Shown here: piece by piece, positions 24,637-38,000 of the stretch | Position numbering within the stretch: the stretch's first letter is position 1 | Layout of the letters: every line of letters begins with the position of its first letter | Source of the DNA: Littorina saxatilis | Lineage: Eukaryota; Mollusca; Gastropoda; Littorinimorpha; Littorinidae | Assembly: GCF_037325665.1 (NCBI RefSeq) | Contig: NC_090253.1 | Span: forward strand, 37,152,894-37,216,893 | DNA length: 64,000 nucleotides | Direction: 5' to 3' | Position numbers and translations under genes: made by a program | Notes under the pieces: generated by a model | Told to the model about the DNA's origin: nothing | Databases searched by the model: none | What the model saw: only the letters and a program-made list of their open reading frames with translations

Positions 24637-27449
24637 TTTACATTTCTAATGTGTCTTTGATCCTTACCCCCCCCCCCCCCCACACGCACACACGCACACA
24701 CACACACTCCCTTTTCTCACCTTTGGGGGGGGGGCCCGAAAATCTGTTTTGTTTGGCAAGTCCATTTAATTTTTCTTAATTGCTTTTGTCTTGTTATTTG
24801 CAAACATCAGCATCTCTGTTTCATTTGTTTGTTTTTGGTAACAAATAACTGGCAGACTGTGTTAAGTCTAATCACCACTTCATCCTTCCCACAGACAGCC
24901 AATACCACATAAACAGTGATAAATATGCAGCAGGAAACCAGGAATTCCTTATTTTAAAGAGTATTTGTTGACAGATTTCATGAATTTCTACAAATTCTAG
25001 ACAGGAAAATGTTTGAAAAATCTGAAAATATTAGGATCATCTGAACCTCAAGTCTGTTTTTCTGTTTTTGATATTTTTCTCCGCTTTAACCTCTGCATGC
25101 ATGTTTACTCTTCCTTATCAGTTTATTTTGCAAGTATATATAGAGAATGTTTGTACCAACATCGCATGTGATCGGTCAGACATTGTTTGGTGGGGCGTAC
25201 ATTTTACTGTGCTCCATCTCCCCATTCTACTTCCCTTATTCCCTTCTTCACTTTACCTCCCACCCTAGCTACCCCCTCAATTCCCAACCCACCCCACCAC
25301 TCTAACACAACCCCTCCCACTTTTTCCCCCTATTAGTTTATCCCACTTTTTTTCTAGGTCTAGTTTTTTTTTGATTTTTTTTTTTGGGGGGGGGGGGGGA
25401 GGGGTGGTGTTTCTATTTTCACATACTTTTGAGTTGTCAAAAGATACCACAATTTTTGTGTGTGGCTGTGCTGAAGTTGTCACCAAATTGGGAATTATTG
25501 GACTTTTGGAACAGTCACAAGCCTATGACGTGTGTGGCCGCACATAAGTGAACAGAACTAATTGTGTTTGTACAATTATCGTGTTTGTGCCTGCATATAC
25601 AGTTATATTGAAGTAAATTTTTCAGGATGTCTCTTTGTGAACATACATGTACTAATAAATGTTTTAATCTCTCTAACAAGCATTGTGAGATTTTCATAAT
25701 CTTATAAATCATGTACGTGTGTGTAGTGGAGAAATTGAAAACTCTGATTTTTGTTATTGTTGTTGTTTCCTGTAGATGGGGGGGGGGGGGGGGGGGGAGT
25801 TTGCATTTATCAACATGTACTGGTTTTGACAAAACTTCAACTGCCATACTTTGCACTTGTGTTTGTGTCATTTTTGTTGCTTTGCAATAGTGTTTTCACG
25901 GAACATTGTGCTCATAGTAAGCTCTCTTGTGAGAATTTGTATGATTGACTTGGAGCCAACATTTCCAAATGCATTGAGAACTCTGCTCTTTCTCATTGTC
26001 TGTTTTCTTCTTTGAGAACTTGTTTTTACAATGTCATTAGAATAAAACTTATTAAAAAAAAAAGATCATTGTTTTCCTTCACTTAATCTTATGCAAGCTT
26101 ATAGAGGCTTGTTGAGCGCAAATTTACTCTTGCCTTGTTGACTTTGAAGACTGCAAGCTATGCTATACATGCAGAAGCAATTCGACACATTATTTCCTGG
26201 ATTCTGTAATCATTATATCCTTTGCTAATCTTTTCATTTAATTTCATTTATAGAATGACCAGATGTTTTGATTCCTGTTTTCCTGTTATGAGATGTGTGT
26301 GTAATATGTGTAAAAGCAGTAGATTCAAGAAGAATTTTTATCCACTGATACATTTATCACTGAAGATTTATCCACTGATAAATGAATGGCCCTGGTTTGT
26401 GTGTGTGGGTACTGGTACGTGTTTTTTTGTTTGTTTGTTTTTTTACCTTGAAGAAGGTGTTTCGGGGTTATGAATAATTCCAGTGTGTATTTATGTTCAG
26501 AGAGAGAGTGTGAGTGTGTGTGTGTGTGTGCAAGAGACTGCAGGAAAAACGTTTTCTGTGAAAATGAGGGAAAGAAGTTTTCTGAACAGTGCACGCTCAG
26601 TTTTGGGAGATGTATGTTTCTTTCATACAAAGAAAGGAACACAAACTGTCTTTGCCAGTTGTGTCAGTGGAGGATCTGTAGCTACGCATTTTTTTGCAGT
26701 TAGTGTTTCACTGATGGGAACTAATTTCTTAAATCCTTAAACATTTGTAGCTCAAAGATATAATTGTACATCTAGTGAATTTTGCGCAGGCTTGTTCATA
26801 ATGCTCATTGCCAAAGGTTGTGTTTATGTGCATCATACGTCAAATTGAGGGAGGGAGAGGGTTTGAAGTGATACAGGATTGAGCATTATTAATCAGTATC
26901 GGTAATTTGAATTTTGTTGTCAAGTTTGTTTATGTATACTTATAGATCATACTTTTGGTCTATTCGAGGCAGGTGGCATTTTTTGTTACCAATGTACATT
27001 GGCTGTACTGTAATTTAGACGCACCAGCAGTGATTTAATGTGCCCTGCAATTATGCTAATTAGTAAAATTCATATGAAAAGAGGAGCGTCCTACTCTTAC
27101 GCATCAGAGTCTTGAGTGGGTTCATCGTCATATTTTTCTGTGCGGACAAGTACGCTTACATCTTGACAGATGAAACCCATTTGGATTTCTGATTTCTAAT
27201 AAGTATTGTAGCAAATGCGAGCAAGTTCCTTTGCAGTCAGGGGCCAAAAAGTAGGGAGATCGAAGTAAACATAAAGACAAAGTGCATGGAAACATTACCA
27301 TCAGGCATCTGCAAAGACTTCCCTTACACCGCTTTGAACATTTGAATAATTCGAACACCAATAACTTTAAGATACTCCTGGTGTGTGGTATCAAGATTCT
27401 GAACCAAGAACCAAACTGTGTAGCTCTTGTTGCGATATGTTTTTGTTTT
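24637..27449. other. Long 3' UTR or spacer, low complexity
   Basis: T-rich sequence with poly-C (24668), poly-G (25386 and 25780) and GT runs. No gene, RNA or element was recognised. It may be partly the 3' UTR of the RNF185-like gene if the signal at 26041 is used. Confidence 0.5.
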
Positions 27450-28015
27450 TGAGTCACTTGAGAAAAAGTGACTATGTAATCGGTCAGTGTTAGTCTGTCC
27501 GGCCGGCCGTCCGGCCGTCCGGCCGTCTGGCCGGCCGGCCGTAGACACCACCTTAACGTTGGACTTTTCTCGGAAACTATCAAAGCGATCGGGCTCATAT
27601 TTTGTTTAGTCGTGACCTCCAATGACCTCTACACTTTAACGATGGTTTCGTTGACCTTTGACCTTTTTCAAGGTCACAGGTCAGCGTCAAAGGAAAAATT
27701 AGACATTTTATATCTTTGACAAAGTTCATCGGATGTGATTGAAACTTTGTAGGATTATTCTTTACATCAAAGTATTTACATCTGTAGCCTTTTACGAACG
27801 TTATCAGAAAAACAAGGGAGATAACTAGCCTTTTCTGTTCGGCAACACACAACTTAACGTTGGGCTTTTCTCGGAAACTATAAAAGTGACCGGGCTCAAA
27901 TTTTATGTGAACGTGACTCATTGTGTTGTGAATAGCAATTTCTTCCTGTCCATCTGATGCCTCATATAATATTCAGAACTGCGAAAGTGACTCGATCGAG
28001 CGTTTGCTCTTCTTG
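27450..28015 (+). repeat. Dispersed repeat starting TTGAGTCACTTGAG
   Basis: Starts TTGAGTCACTTGAGAAAAAG and ends GTGACTCGATCGAGCG. In between are a CCGGCCGTCCGG block and two diverged copies of TTAACGTTGGACTTTTCTCGG (27552 and 27852) that suggest an internal duplication. The open frames are shadows. The type is reminiscent of abundant mollusc repeats; class not assigned. Confidence 0.6.
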
Positions 28016-28364
28016 TTGTTGTTGTCAGGAGTCCCTTTAAACAGAAAAATAAATTGCATATGACAGTGGAAAGGGGAAATATTCAGCAGTAATTCAGTGT
28101 GGAATTAGAACTTGTTGGCCAAAAGTACAGTGACAACGAAGTTGAGATGACCTTGTGAGTGGCTGCATGAGAAACAGAGAAGCATTATGATATCAAATGT
28201 GTGACATATTTGCCAATTAATTATCCATTAGCATGCACACTTTAAAGTGAAGGAAAATCAAAGATGAAATGGAAATGTAGGTTATTACACTGCTGCGATG
28301 CAAGGACTCCCATAAGACCACCTTAAAGCGTCCCTACTTTGCAGGTGGACTGTCACGACAGGTA

Positions 28365-28435
28365 TCCCCAATCATATAAAACAAATCATGTCCAATATAG
28401 GCATTTAAGACCTGACGGGCAGTATTAAACCCCCA
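28365..28435 (+). repeat. SINE family B tail fragment
   Basis: ATCATGTCCAATATAGGC and AAGACCTGACGGGCAGTATT match the body end of the SINE at 18843-19140. The tRNA head is missing. A GGTACCACTGTA terminus at 28556-28567 resembles the right end of the CAGTGGTACC element family, so a second broken element may overlap. Confidence 0.6.
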
Positions 28436-28567
28436 AACGTTCCTTCCGACAGGTATATTTTGATCAAGCTTATACATGTAGTCAAAAGGGACAACAGGAG
28501 GTGACCTTTCATAGGAGGTAACCTTTCATAGGAGGTGTCCTAAGGTGTATAAGGCAGGTACCACTGT

Positions 28568-29837
28568 ATGAACTTATACACAAATACAACTTTATAGGCT
28601 GTATGCAACTAACATGTGAATGAATTACATTTTTGTCTCCAAAAAAGAAGGGTGTGGCAAATAAGCTCGTATTGTCTTGTTGGCTGTAACATAGTGTGCT
28701 TATTTTGTGTGTACTTGTTCTTTTATTTACTTTGTGTAGTTTTGTTTCACAACAACAACAGTGAATCAGATTTGATTATCCGACTTCAATGTGAATAATG
28801 ACATTGTGTGATTAATGTGTTATCTGATCATGTGCTTTGCTGGCAAATGGGTTAAACTAAAGATTGGGGGCTGGAGTTGTCAAAACAGGTGGATTTAAAG
28901 TATTACTGTATCCTATTGTTGCATGTATAATTTTGATGTACATGTAAATAATCAGTGACAATTAAATAAAAGTTGTTCAGCTGATTTGCTTTTACTTTAT
29001 GTTCCCTTCTTTAGGTGTTACATGCTTGGTGTGTGTGTGTGTTTGTGTGTGTGTGATTGTTACACATATTGTTATCCCCGAGTACGCAGTACTAGTTGGT
29101 CCAGCAGACTTTAATTGTGTGTCTGTGTGTCTGTCTCGACTTAACAGCTTATTGCTGGGAAACTACTGGGCGCAGTTCGTTCAAAAGTTGATACACTAAC
29201 TTGATAATAGGTCCGATTGATCGTATTAAAACTTCATAATGTTACCTGGGACCTAAATGCCCCAAAAAACACAAAAGCCACTCTTAACGGTGGGAGTTTT
29301 TGCGGTGGGAGGCTGGTCGCTTTGCGAACAGCCTCAGCCGAACACGCCACGGAGTGACGAGAAAAGCGTGATTTACAAGCCAGCCAGCGGGTGCGAGGAT
29401 TTGGTCTCGGCAAAGAAACAACAATGCAGTGTTTGTCTCGGTGAGACTGAAAGAGAGACAAGAGAGCACGAGAAAGAGCGACAGGGACACACAGTGACCA
29501 AAGTGATCGGGGTTCGATTCCCGGCATGGGCGGTCTATTTTTTTTTTTTTTTTAATTCTTGTTTACTATTGTTTATTATGAACGTTTTAATGTTTTATTT
29601 TACTGTAATAGTTTTTTTTAATTGTGTAAAATAAATAAATAATTTTTTTATTTTTATTTTTTAATCCAAGTGATCCGGGTTTTTTTTTTAATTCTTGTTT
29701 TACTCTAATTAGACTAATAATTTTTTTAATTGTGTAAAATAAATAAATAAATTTTTTTTTTTTTTTTTAATCCACGTGCACAAGACAAAAACTTTCATAC
29801 TGGGGGAGCGTACTCGGGTCCAGCGCCAGCGTTTTTT
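28568..29837. other. Spacer, no gene recognised
   Basis: AT-rich sequence with GT runs and long A/T-rich stretches at 29540-29770. A B-box-like GGGGTTCGATTCCCGGC at 29508-29524 may be a fragment of a tRNA-derived SINE. Confidence 0.5.
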
Positions 29838-30973
29838 ATTACATTTAGTCAAGTTTTGACTAAATGTTTTAACGTAGAGGGGGGAATCGAGACGAGGGTC
29901 GTGGTGTATGTGCGTGCGTGCGTGCGTGTGTGTGTGGGTGTGTGGGTGTCTCTGTGTGTGTGTAGAGCGATTCAGACTAAACTACTGGACCGATCTTTAT
30001 GAAATTTGACATGAGAGTTCCTGGGTATGAAATCCCCATACGTTTTTTTCATTTTTTTGATAAATGTTTTTGATGACGTCATATCCGGCTTTTCGTGAAA
30101 GTTGAGGCGGCACTGTCACGCTCTCATTTTTCAACCAAATTGGTTGAAATTTTGGTCAAGTAATCTTCGACGAAGCCCGGACTTCGGTATTGCATTTCAG
30201 CTTGGTGGCTTAAAAATTAATTAATGACTTTGGTCATTAAAAATCGGAAAATTGTAAAAAAAAAAATTTTTTTATAAAACGATCCAAATTTACGTTCATC
30301 TTATTCTCCATCATTTTCTGATTCCAAAAACATATACATATGTTATATTTGGATTAAAAACAAGCTCTGAAAATTAAAAATATAAAAATTATTATCAAAA
30401 TTACAAGTCAAGTAATCTTCGACGAAGCCCGGACTTCGGTATTGCATTTCAGCTTGGTGGCTTAAAAATTAATTAATGACTTTGGTCATTAAAAATCGGA
30501 AAATTGTAAAAAAAAAATTTTTTTTATAAAACGATCCAAATTTACGTTCATCTTATTCTCCATCATTTTCTGATTCCAAAAACATATACATATGTTATAT
30601 TTGGATTAAAAACAAGCTCTGAAAATTAAAAATATAAAAATTATTATCAAAATTACATTTTCCAAATCAATTTAAAAACACTTTCATCTTATTCCTTGTC
30701 GGTTCCTGATTCCAAAAACATATAGATATGATATGTTTGGATTAAAAACACGCTCAGAAAGTTAAAACGAAGAGAGGTACAGAAAAGCGTGCTATCCTTC
30801 TCAGCGCAAGTACTACCCCGCTCTTCTTGTCAATTTCACTGCCTTTGCCGTGCGCGGTGGACTGACGATGCTGCGAGTATACGGTCTTGCTGCGTTGCAT
30901 TGCGTTCAGTTTCATTCTGTGAGTTCGACAGCTACTTGACTAAATGTTGTATTTTCGCCTTACGCGACTTGTT
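29838..30973 (-). repeat. R1 repeat copy with an internal 252-bp duplication
   Basis: A single reverse R1 copy, longer than the others because 30155-30406 is duplicated directly as 30407-30658 with almost no differences. The GT microsatellite is present at the usual internal place (29915-29962). Confidence 0.88.
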
Positions 30974-31621
30974 GTTATTGCTGTTTCTTTGAGGAGAACA
31001 GGTATTGCTTTTTGCTAAACTGTCGCAAGACATCTTTCTGATCGTAACATTTTTACAGCCTCGAACGCAGTAGCGCTTCAGTTTAACAAGAAAGCGTGGT
31101 TTTCTGTATAAGATCAATTAGAAAACAAACAAACGCTTTAATGTGATATTCTGAGAGAGATGCCGGCGATACGGCATGGACCGATGATGATCAGAATGCC
31201 TGTGTCAGTTTAAGAAGCCGGCTGGCGTCATTCCGTCGTCCGCGTTTGAAACAGGCGAGACGGCCTTCAAACATAATTACATGTCGGCGTGACTCTGCAC
31301 TCTTGACATTATTGTGTGATTGTACATGCGGGACCGACCGAGCTGCTGTTATTGTTCTGACACTTATTACTACACGGGGATTTTTTAAGTGCCGTTCACA
31401 TGGCAATCTTTCAAGCAACTTTTCCCCAACTTTTGTCGGTTTGAAATCGCTCCCGAGGCCAAGTCGGCGAAAAGTCTGGCCCTGACGTTTTAGGTTCGAT
31501 TTAGGCCAGATTTAGCAGCGACTCGAAAACTCAGTTGAGCGCTGCTCGACTCGGCCGTGACTTGGCGCAGATTTTGCGAAGACTGACTTTCCTGATTGTG
31601 CTTACTGATTGGTTAGCTCTG

Positions 31622-31624
<3 letters not shown>

Positions 31625-31680
<56 letters not shown>
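31625..31680 (+). repeat. TA microsatellite
   Basis: About 56 bp of TA repeats, 340 bp upstream of the KDZ gene start codon. Confidence 0.97.
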
Positions 31681-31684
<4 letters not shown>

Positions 31685-32020
31685 CCATTGCACCTCGGTA
31701 TAAGCAGACATAACGTATGTATGTGTTCTCGCTGAACAGTAGGGGAACGTATACTGTGTGTACTGTCAGCGTATACGGTAGTGTGGTTCGAAGCGATGTC
31801 TCCGATGAGGAGTGACAGTCAGTATAAAACTGTTATCGGAAACAGATAAATTACTGTAGTTCATGTATTGTTTTTTTTAAAGACATGTATACTTATACTG
31901 ATGAATAATCTGGTTGCTACTTTCGCGACGAAATTTGTTTTTGAAATATGCGACTTTTTTCTTTTACTGCCAGTTTCCGTTCTTGACTTTTTTTTTTAAT
32001 AGCGTGCCTATTGTTTCAAC

Positions 32021-35000
32021 ATGGCGTATCGACAGAAAAGGGGTCGGCGAACTTGGCAACCCATCAACACCGATTTTGAAATGCTTGACTGTTCAAAAAA
32101 GGGGAAACCCAAAAAAATGTCTTTGCCATGGAAACCGGGGAGGCCTACACTGGATGACCTTGATTTTCCCGAACAAACAGAGAGTTTTAAAGATGCCATC
32201 CCCACACTCTCAGTCGGCACAGAACCAACGCCAGGGTCATCTCTTCAATCCGATGAATCAGGTAGACACTCTGCTGTTCTTTAATTAATTTCTTGTTTCT
32301 GAAGCAGCGCTGATTACATTTGTCAATAGCAAAAGGGGTAAAGAGGGAAATTTAATGGAAACTTTGAGCACTTCAGCCATACCATAACGGGCCATAGCCG
32401 GAGTGACTCGGGGAGTGAGATGAATTTTGCTTTTTGAATCAAATTAAGCTTACTAATACTGTAAGTAGATCTACTGTTTACGGTGTAAGGAACTTTTGGT
32501 AATCTTGAACTTTAGTGTGTTCATTAAATTCACAGCTGAGAATCCATTGGCATTCTTTACTTATTTTAACGCATGATCTTGTTATTGTTTAAAATAGGGA
32601 GTGGTTTTGGAGCCTCCAGTCTAGGGAACCCGCAGTCACCAGTATCTCACAATATATTTAAATAGACTTTCATTTTTCACCCATCAGTCACCTTGCCTTC
32701 TTCGCTCAGTCGTTAGTGAAATGGGCTGGAGAATATGAGGTCACCGGTTCAAGTCTTGCCATTGTCGGTCCATTTTTATTTTTTATTTCAAAATGATCAT
32801 CTGTTTAATTTTAAACTTGTTCCCCCCTCTCTGACAACTGCGAATAAACTGCATCTCTTTGAGCCTTCAGGCTCGACGGACCTCTAGCCACGGCCTTTAA
32901 AGTATTGTGGTGCCAGTGTGAAATTTGACATGACAAATTTAACTTGTGTCGCTTATAACTCTTAATCCTCACTTGATAAGCTAAGGGTATGCGTTTTTGA
33001 GTTTCCTGACATAAGTTTAACTTTAGAATTTTCATTTTCAGGGATCCAGGGTTTTATGGAGATTGACAGCAAAGAGGTCACCTTATCAGCCCATAGCCAG
33101 AGAAAAGCAGTTGAGGAAGACAGGTGGTGCGAACTCCGAGGATCCTTGTTGCAGACCAGGCTTGAATCTCTGTGCCCCGTGCAAATATGTAGCCATTGTC
33201 AGAAAAGGCAGACGGATATAATACGCTGCTGGGACTGTGGGCCTATGGTCTTCTTGTGTCATAACTGCTCCTCTAATATCCACCGGACAGTTATGTTCCA
33301 CAAACCATATATTTGGAAGGTTAGAAACACTTACACTTAGTTAGAGTTAATATATTAATATCATCTATGTATTTTGCTATCTCTTAAATATTTATTTTCC
33401 CCACTCCTTGGTTTGATATTGATTTTGAGTGTTTCGCTTTTCATAGGCAAGTAATCTAATAAGGGAGAGTGTATTTTTCTTCATCCGGAGTCACGTATGC
33501 TGCTTTTACCATGTGGATCTAGCTCTTCGAGAGAAAAACAAACGTAATCACAGACACAGAGAAAATGATAACGTGATTTTTAAGTCAGACCAGAGACATA
33601 CATTGAAGAGATGCGAAGCGAGGCCGGGAGGCGTGTAACTCTTGGGGTACCGCGTTCGGTCTGCGTGACCTCGCGCGATTGTCAGCCACTCATCCCGTAC
33701 TACGCTGTTGTTCCTTGCCTTACATTGTGCGCGGAGGCAATGTTTGGGAGCTATTATTATCTTTTGTGCGCAACTTTACTTTCCCTTAACTAGCAAATGC
33801 ATTACTGGTGTGTACATTAATCTGTTTGTATAATTTTTGACGCACTGTAATTAAATTTGATGCTTTTATGTCTCACTCAAAAGTGGTTCTCGCACTCACA
33901 CTGGCGTGTGGATACAAAGTTACAAGTTCATAAAGGAGAAATGAGCGAAATTGCTTTCTTTATCATTCATCTTCTAATCACCAAATGATGCAATAATTTT
34001 CTTCTTGTGATTTTCTGTTTCTCTTGAGTGCAAATAATGAACAGTTTGCATGTTTTATTATCTATGATTTTCTATGAAACAGTTATAATTCTTTAAAAAC
34101 ACAACAATTATCAACGTTTACCTTTAAATGGTTATTTTTCTCTAAATTATGGATGCAAAAACGTTTTATTCAACTGTCCATGTTTTTTTTTGGTAAAGTA
34201 GACACTTGCACAATTATGCATTCTTCCCATACATGTAACATTATGTCACTTTTATTGTCAATTTATTATTTATATTTTATTTTGGAGTGCAAAGTTTGGT
34301 AAATGATAGCTCAGTTCGCAGCCGGCCGGTGCTAGACAGAGGATTACTTGCCCCTGCCGTAGGCAAAGATAACGCGAGCGGGAAGACAGCGCTTTGCATC
34401 TCTTCTATCTATGTCTCTGGTCAGACTAACAAAATTAATTATGTAATTTTTGTTAATTTCCATTGTGACTGTGAGTCAGATATGTTTCATAAACACGTTT
34501 GATTTTCAGTAAGATTTTACTTCATATATTTCCCACTTATTGTTTTCACAGAGGTTTGGTTTAGAACGTTGGCAATCTGTTTTTTTTTAACAGTACGTCA
34601 TGTTATCTGTTTTTGGTATAATTGATTAGTTCATTATATTACATGAGACCATATGTTTTTACAATAAAGCAATTTGGTCTTTGACACACTTTGTATAATT
34701 CAGGAGGACAAGATGTATTGGCCAGTCCAGGAGGTACCTCACCTGAAACAGCTGCCCAGACACATTTGTGACAATGTCAGCACCATTGACATAGTTGTTT
34801 TTGATGCACATGGTAAGTACAAAAGTGTTTCATATTGTTCCCTTTCTCTGATGGTTGTGTGATAATCTTTCTTATTTATTTATCTTCTTCTTCTTCTGCA
34901 TTCGTGGGCTAAAACTCCCACGTACACTCGTGTCTTTGCACGAGTGGAAATTTACGTGTATGACCGTTTTTACCCCGCCATTAAGGCAGCCATATGCTGC

Positions 35001-38000
35001 TTTCGGAGGAAGCATGCTGGGTATTTTCGTGTTTCTATAACCCACCGAACTCTGACATGGATTACAGGATCTTTTTCGTGCGCACTTGGTCTTGTGTTTA
35101 CACGAAGGGGGATAAGCCACTAGCAGGTCTGCACATAAGTTGACCTGGGAGATCGGAAAAATCTCCACACTTAACCCACCAGGATTGGAACCCTCGACCT
35201 TCCGATTAAGAGGCTGACGTCTTACCACCCCGCCACAGCGCCCGTCTTTTATTCATTTATGAACCAATGGATAATGAACTTACAGTTTTTCATTTGTTTA
35301 CATTTAGTCAAGCATTGACGTTCTGTTTATATCCATCCAGGTGTATCACAAGATGTCAGGATGGACATTTGTCCCGATGAAGGTGTTGCTGTGACGATGC
35401 TCCAGTATGGTTTGTGGCCAGCAACCCCTTGTAACCCAAGGACGGCATTCAGCTTGCAACTGCTGGAACTCTGTGTTTGTATGCAGCTGCATGGATCTTT
35501 GTCTGTGCAAGCATTTGCAAACTCCATCCAGGAGCTGGACCTCCTCATGGGCATAAAAACAGCGGCCAAGACCAAGCCGGATTTGTACCGCAATCTCATT
35601 GGTGCAATCAATGAGTATCGGTATCATCGCACACAGGTGACAAGAGAAGGCAGACTGGCTGATGTTGATGTCCATTCCTGTGGAGTTTGCGAGGAGGTAA
35701 TATTTATAACTTTTTTTTTTTTATCTAGAGGACTTGTTTTAGTTTTGGTAATTAATTTATCACCAAGAGGGGTAATTTATTTTGTGTTTGGGATATATAG
35801 ATGCAGGGTTGTACCTTAGCACTTGCCCGCCGGGGGTGGTTTCAAATTGCTCTGTGCGAATTTAAAATTCCTCTTCACTGCCTGTCTGGCACGACAAAGG
35901 TGTAAATGCAACACAGTCAAATGGAAGAGCAAAGAGCTCTCGCATTCGGTGTGCTACAAGACACCATCTTCGTTCAATGCGTTTGCTAGCGTGATGCTGT
36001 CTCTTACCTCTCACTCGTGTCCAAGCTTCGAACTTGCACTTAACCACACGTTTCAGTAACAATGTAGAGATTTCTTGATTCTTGAAGTGTTCACTCCACT
36101 GCTGTTATGGTATTGAACACACGCAAACAGGAGATCTCGAGAGGCAGCGAAAATCAGCGTTTGTGGTAGGATCAAACAGATTCAAGGTTAAAAACATCCA
36201 GGACCACGAATGGTCTGTTCTTCACGCTACATTGTCTAAGATAATGCTGCTCAGAAAAATCTGTTGAACAGGTTTTCATGCTGTTCAGTGTTTTTGTTAG
36301 TGTTAATGGTTAGTTTTTGTTTTCTGAGTGCGATTTCATGTGTGACTGGGTGACAAGGGGGTATGTGTGATTGTGTGGTTACTTTCTTAGTTACTGCTCT
36401 TGTTAGTTCAGTATTTTGGCCCCCGCTATTCTGGTTAGCATCCAAAATAGGTTAACCCTTAGGCTGATAGTTGCAACATATGTTGCGCTACTGGCTCAGT
36501 CTGTTTGGTCGGTTCCGATTACCTCCATTGGATGTGAAAACCTATATGACCGTTTTTCTTTATTTTTCTCTGTTAATTCACTAGTGGCTATGTAACGTGT
36601 GTTACAGAATTGCACCAGTGTAAGGGTTAAGGTACACCCCTGTAGATGTTAAGCTATGTATAGGCTATAGCTACTTAAAGTTATAAACTGATTTCATGCA
36701 AATTGAACTGTTTCAACCCATCATTAGCATGTTTAGAGATTAAATACCTGGCTTGTTTTAATTTGTAACAGGACAGAAGTCGCTCCGTGCTGTCTTTGGA
36801 TGGTAACTTTGCCTTGGTCCACAAACAACGCAGCGGTAATTACCAGACACCACGTCACAAGGACGGCTTCTTTGTTAAGGATGATGAAGTCAGTGAGTTT
36901 GTCAAGCAGTGGACAGCCAACGCATCATCCAAGGATTGTTCGGTATGTTTCCAGTCTACCTCTCTAGAAGTCTTATAATTGAGAAACTGGATCAAGTACA
37001 TAGTAACAAGTTTTACAAGCATTTTGAGCAGTTTGACTTTAAAATTAACACATGGATACATTAATTTTCTGTACACTGCTGCTATCAGAACTGCCAACTC
37101 TTTCAGCGTAGCTTGCTTTACTTCTTGAAAGCCAGAAAACAATTACATGCATAGTGTCCCTGTTTGTTGGGAGTCCTGGTACTCATTTCAGCTTCTCATT
37201 ATGTATCACAATGTAAATATAGCTCAGGGTAGGTGATGCCGACACTGGAAAGTGCAGCCCTGAAAGTGGCGAGTAGAAACATGTAACTGGCGAATAGAAA
37301 TGTTCATCTACTCACCAAATGCAAGTAAAGTTGCTGAAAGAAATTGTTGGTTTGGCTAGTAAAGTTTGCTCTCTGGCTAGTCAATTTCCAGAATCACTAG
37401 CTAAAGGCTATTGCACTAGTTTTGGGACTTTCAGGTCTGAAATGCCGTTTAAGATACTCCATAATGAACGTGTATATATATATATATTATTATTAAGTAA
37501 TATGAGACTGAGAGTGCTAAATATATGTTGTGTGCAGCTGCACACAGCTGTGCATAGTGACAAAATCTACTGCGCTCAGCTGCATACCGTGAATTTAACT
37601 GCGCATGATTTGCTAGAAAGGGGTGTCCCGCTTATGTGAAATGAGTTGCGGATGCCGTTCCTTTTTGAGATATGACTAAACGCTACATGTACTATGTATC
37701 GTCATGGAAAATACATTAAGAAGCAAACACTGAACGCAGGACAGCTGTTAATAATCTTCTTTGGTTTTGTACTATTAGGTTCTATTTATCAAGTATAATA
37801 CCTATGTTTTCAGGATTGCTCACAGTTCCAGGCTGGTGATGCTATCCGATCCAAAAACAAAACCAAAAAGCTGGATGTCACTGGTGTATTTGGTTCTGTG
37901 TGCCAACATGAATTCCCAGGCTTGATGCTCAACATGAAACAAGGGGAAATGTGAGTTTTTTGCAAAAAAGAAAGTGTGATGTGCTTATGAAGAAAAAAGC

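Noticed and set aside
27128-27622. 164-codon minus-strand frame
   Set aside because: Runs through the CCGGCCGTCCGG repeat block; no motifs and composition typical of repeat read-through.
32700-32765. tRNA-like TCGCTCAGTCGTTAGTG .. GGTTCAAGTC stretch
   Set aside because: Only weak boxes and no clear stems; at most a SINE fragment, too uncertain to annotate.
37255-37439. Possible small element with CAGCCCTGAAAGT / ACTTTCAGGTCTG ends in KDZ intron 5
   Set aside because: Inverted ends of about 13 bp but no matching target duplication; could be chance or an old copy.
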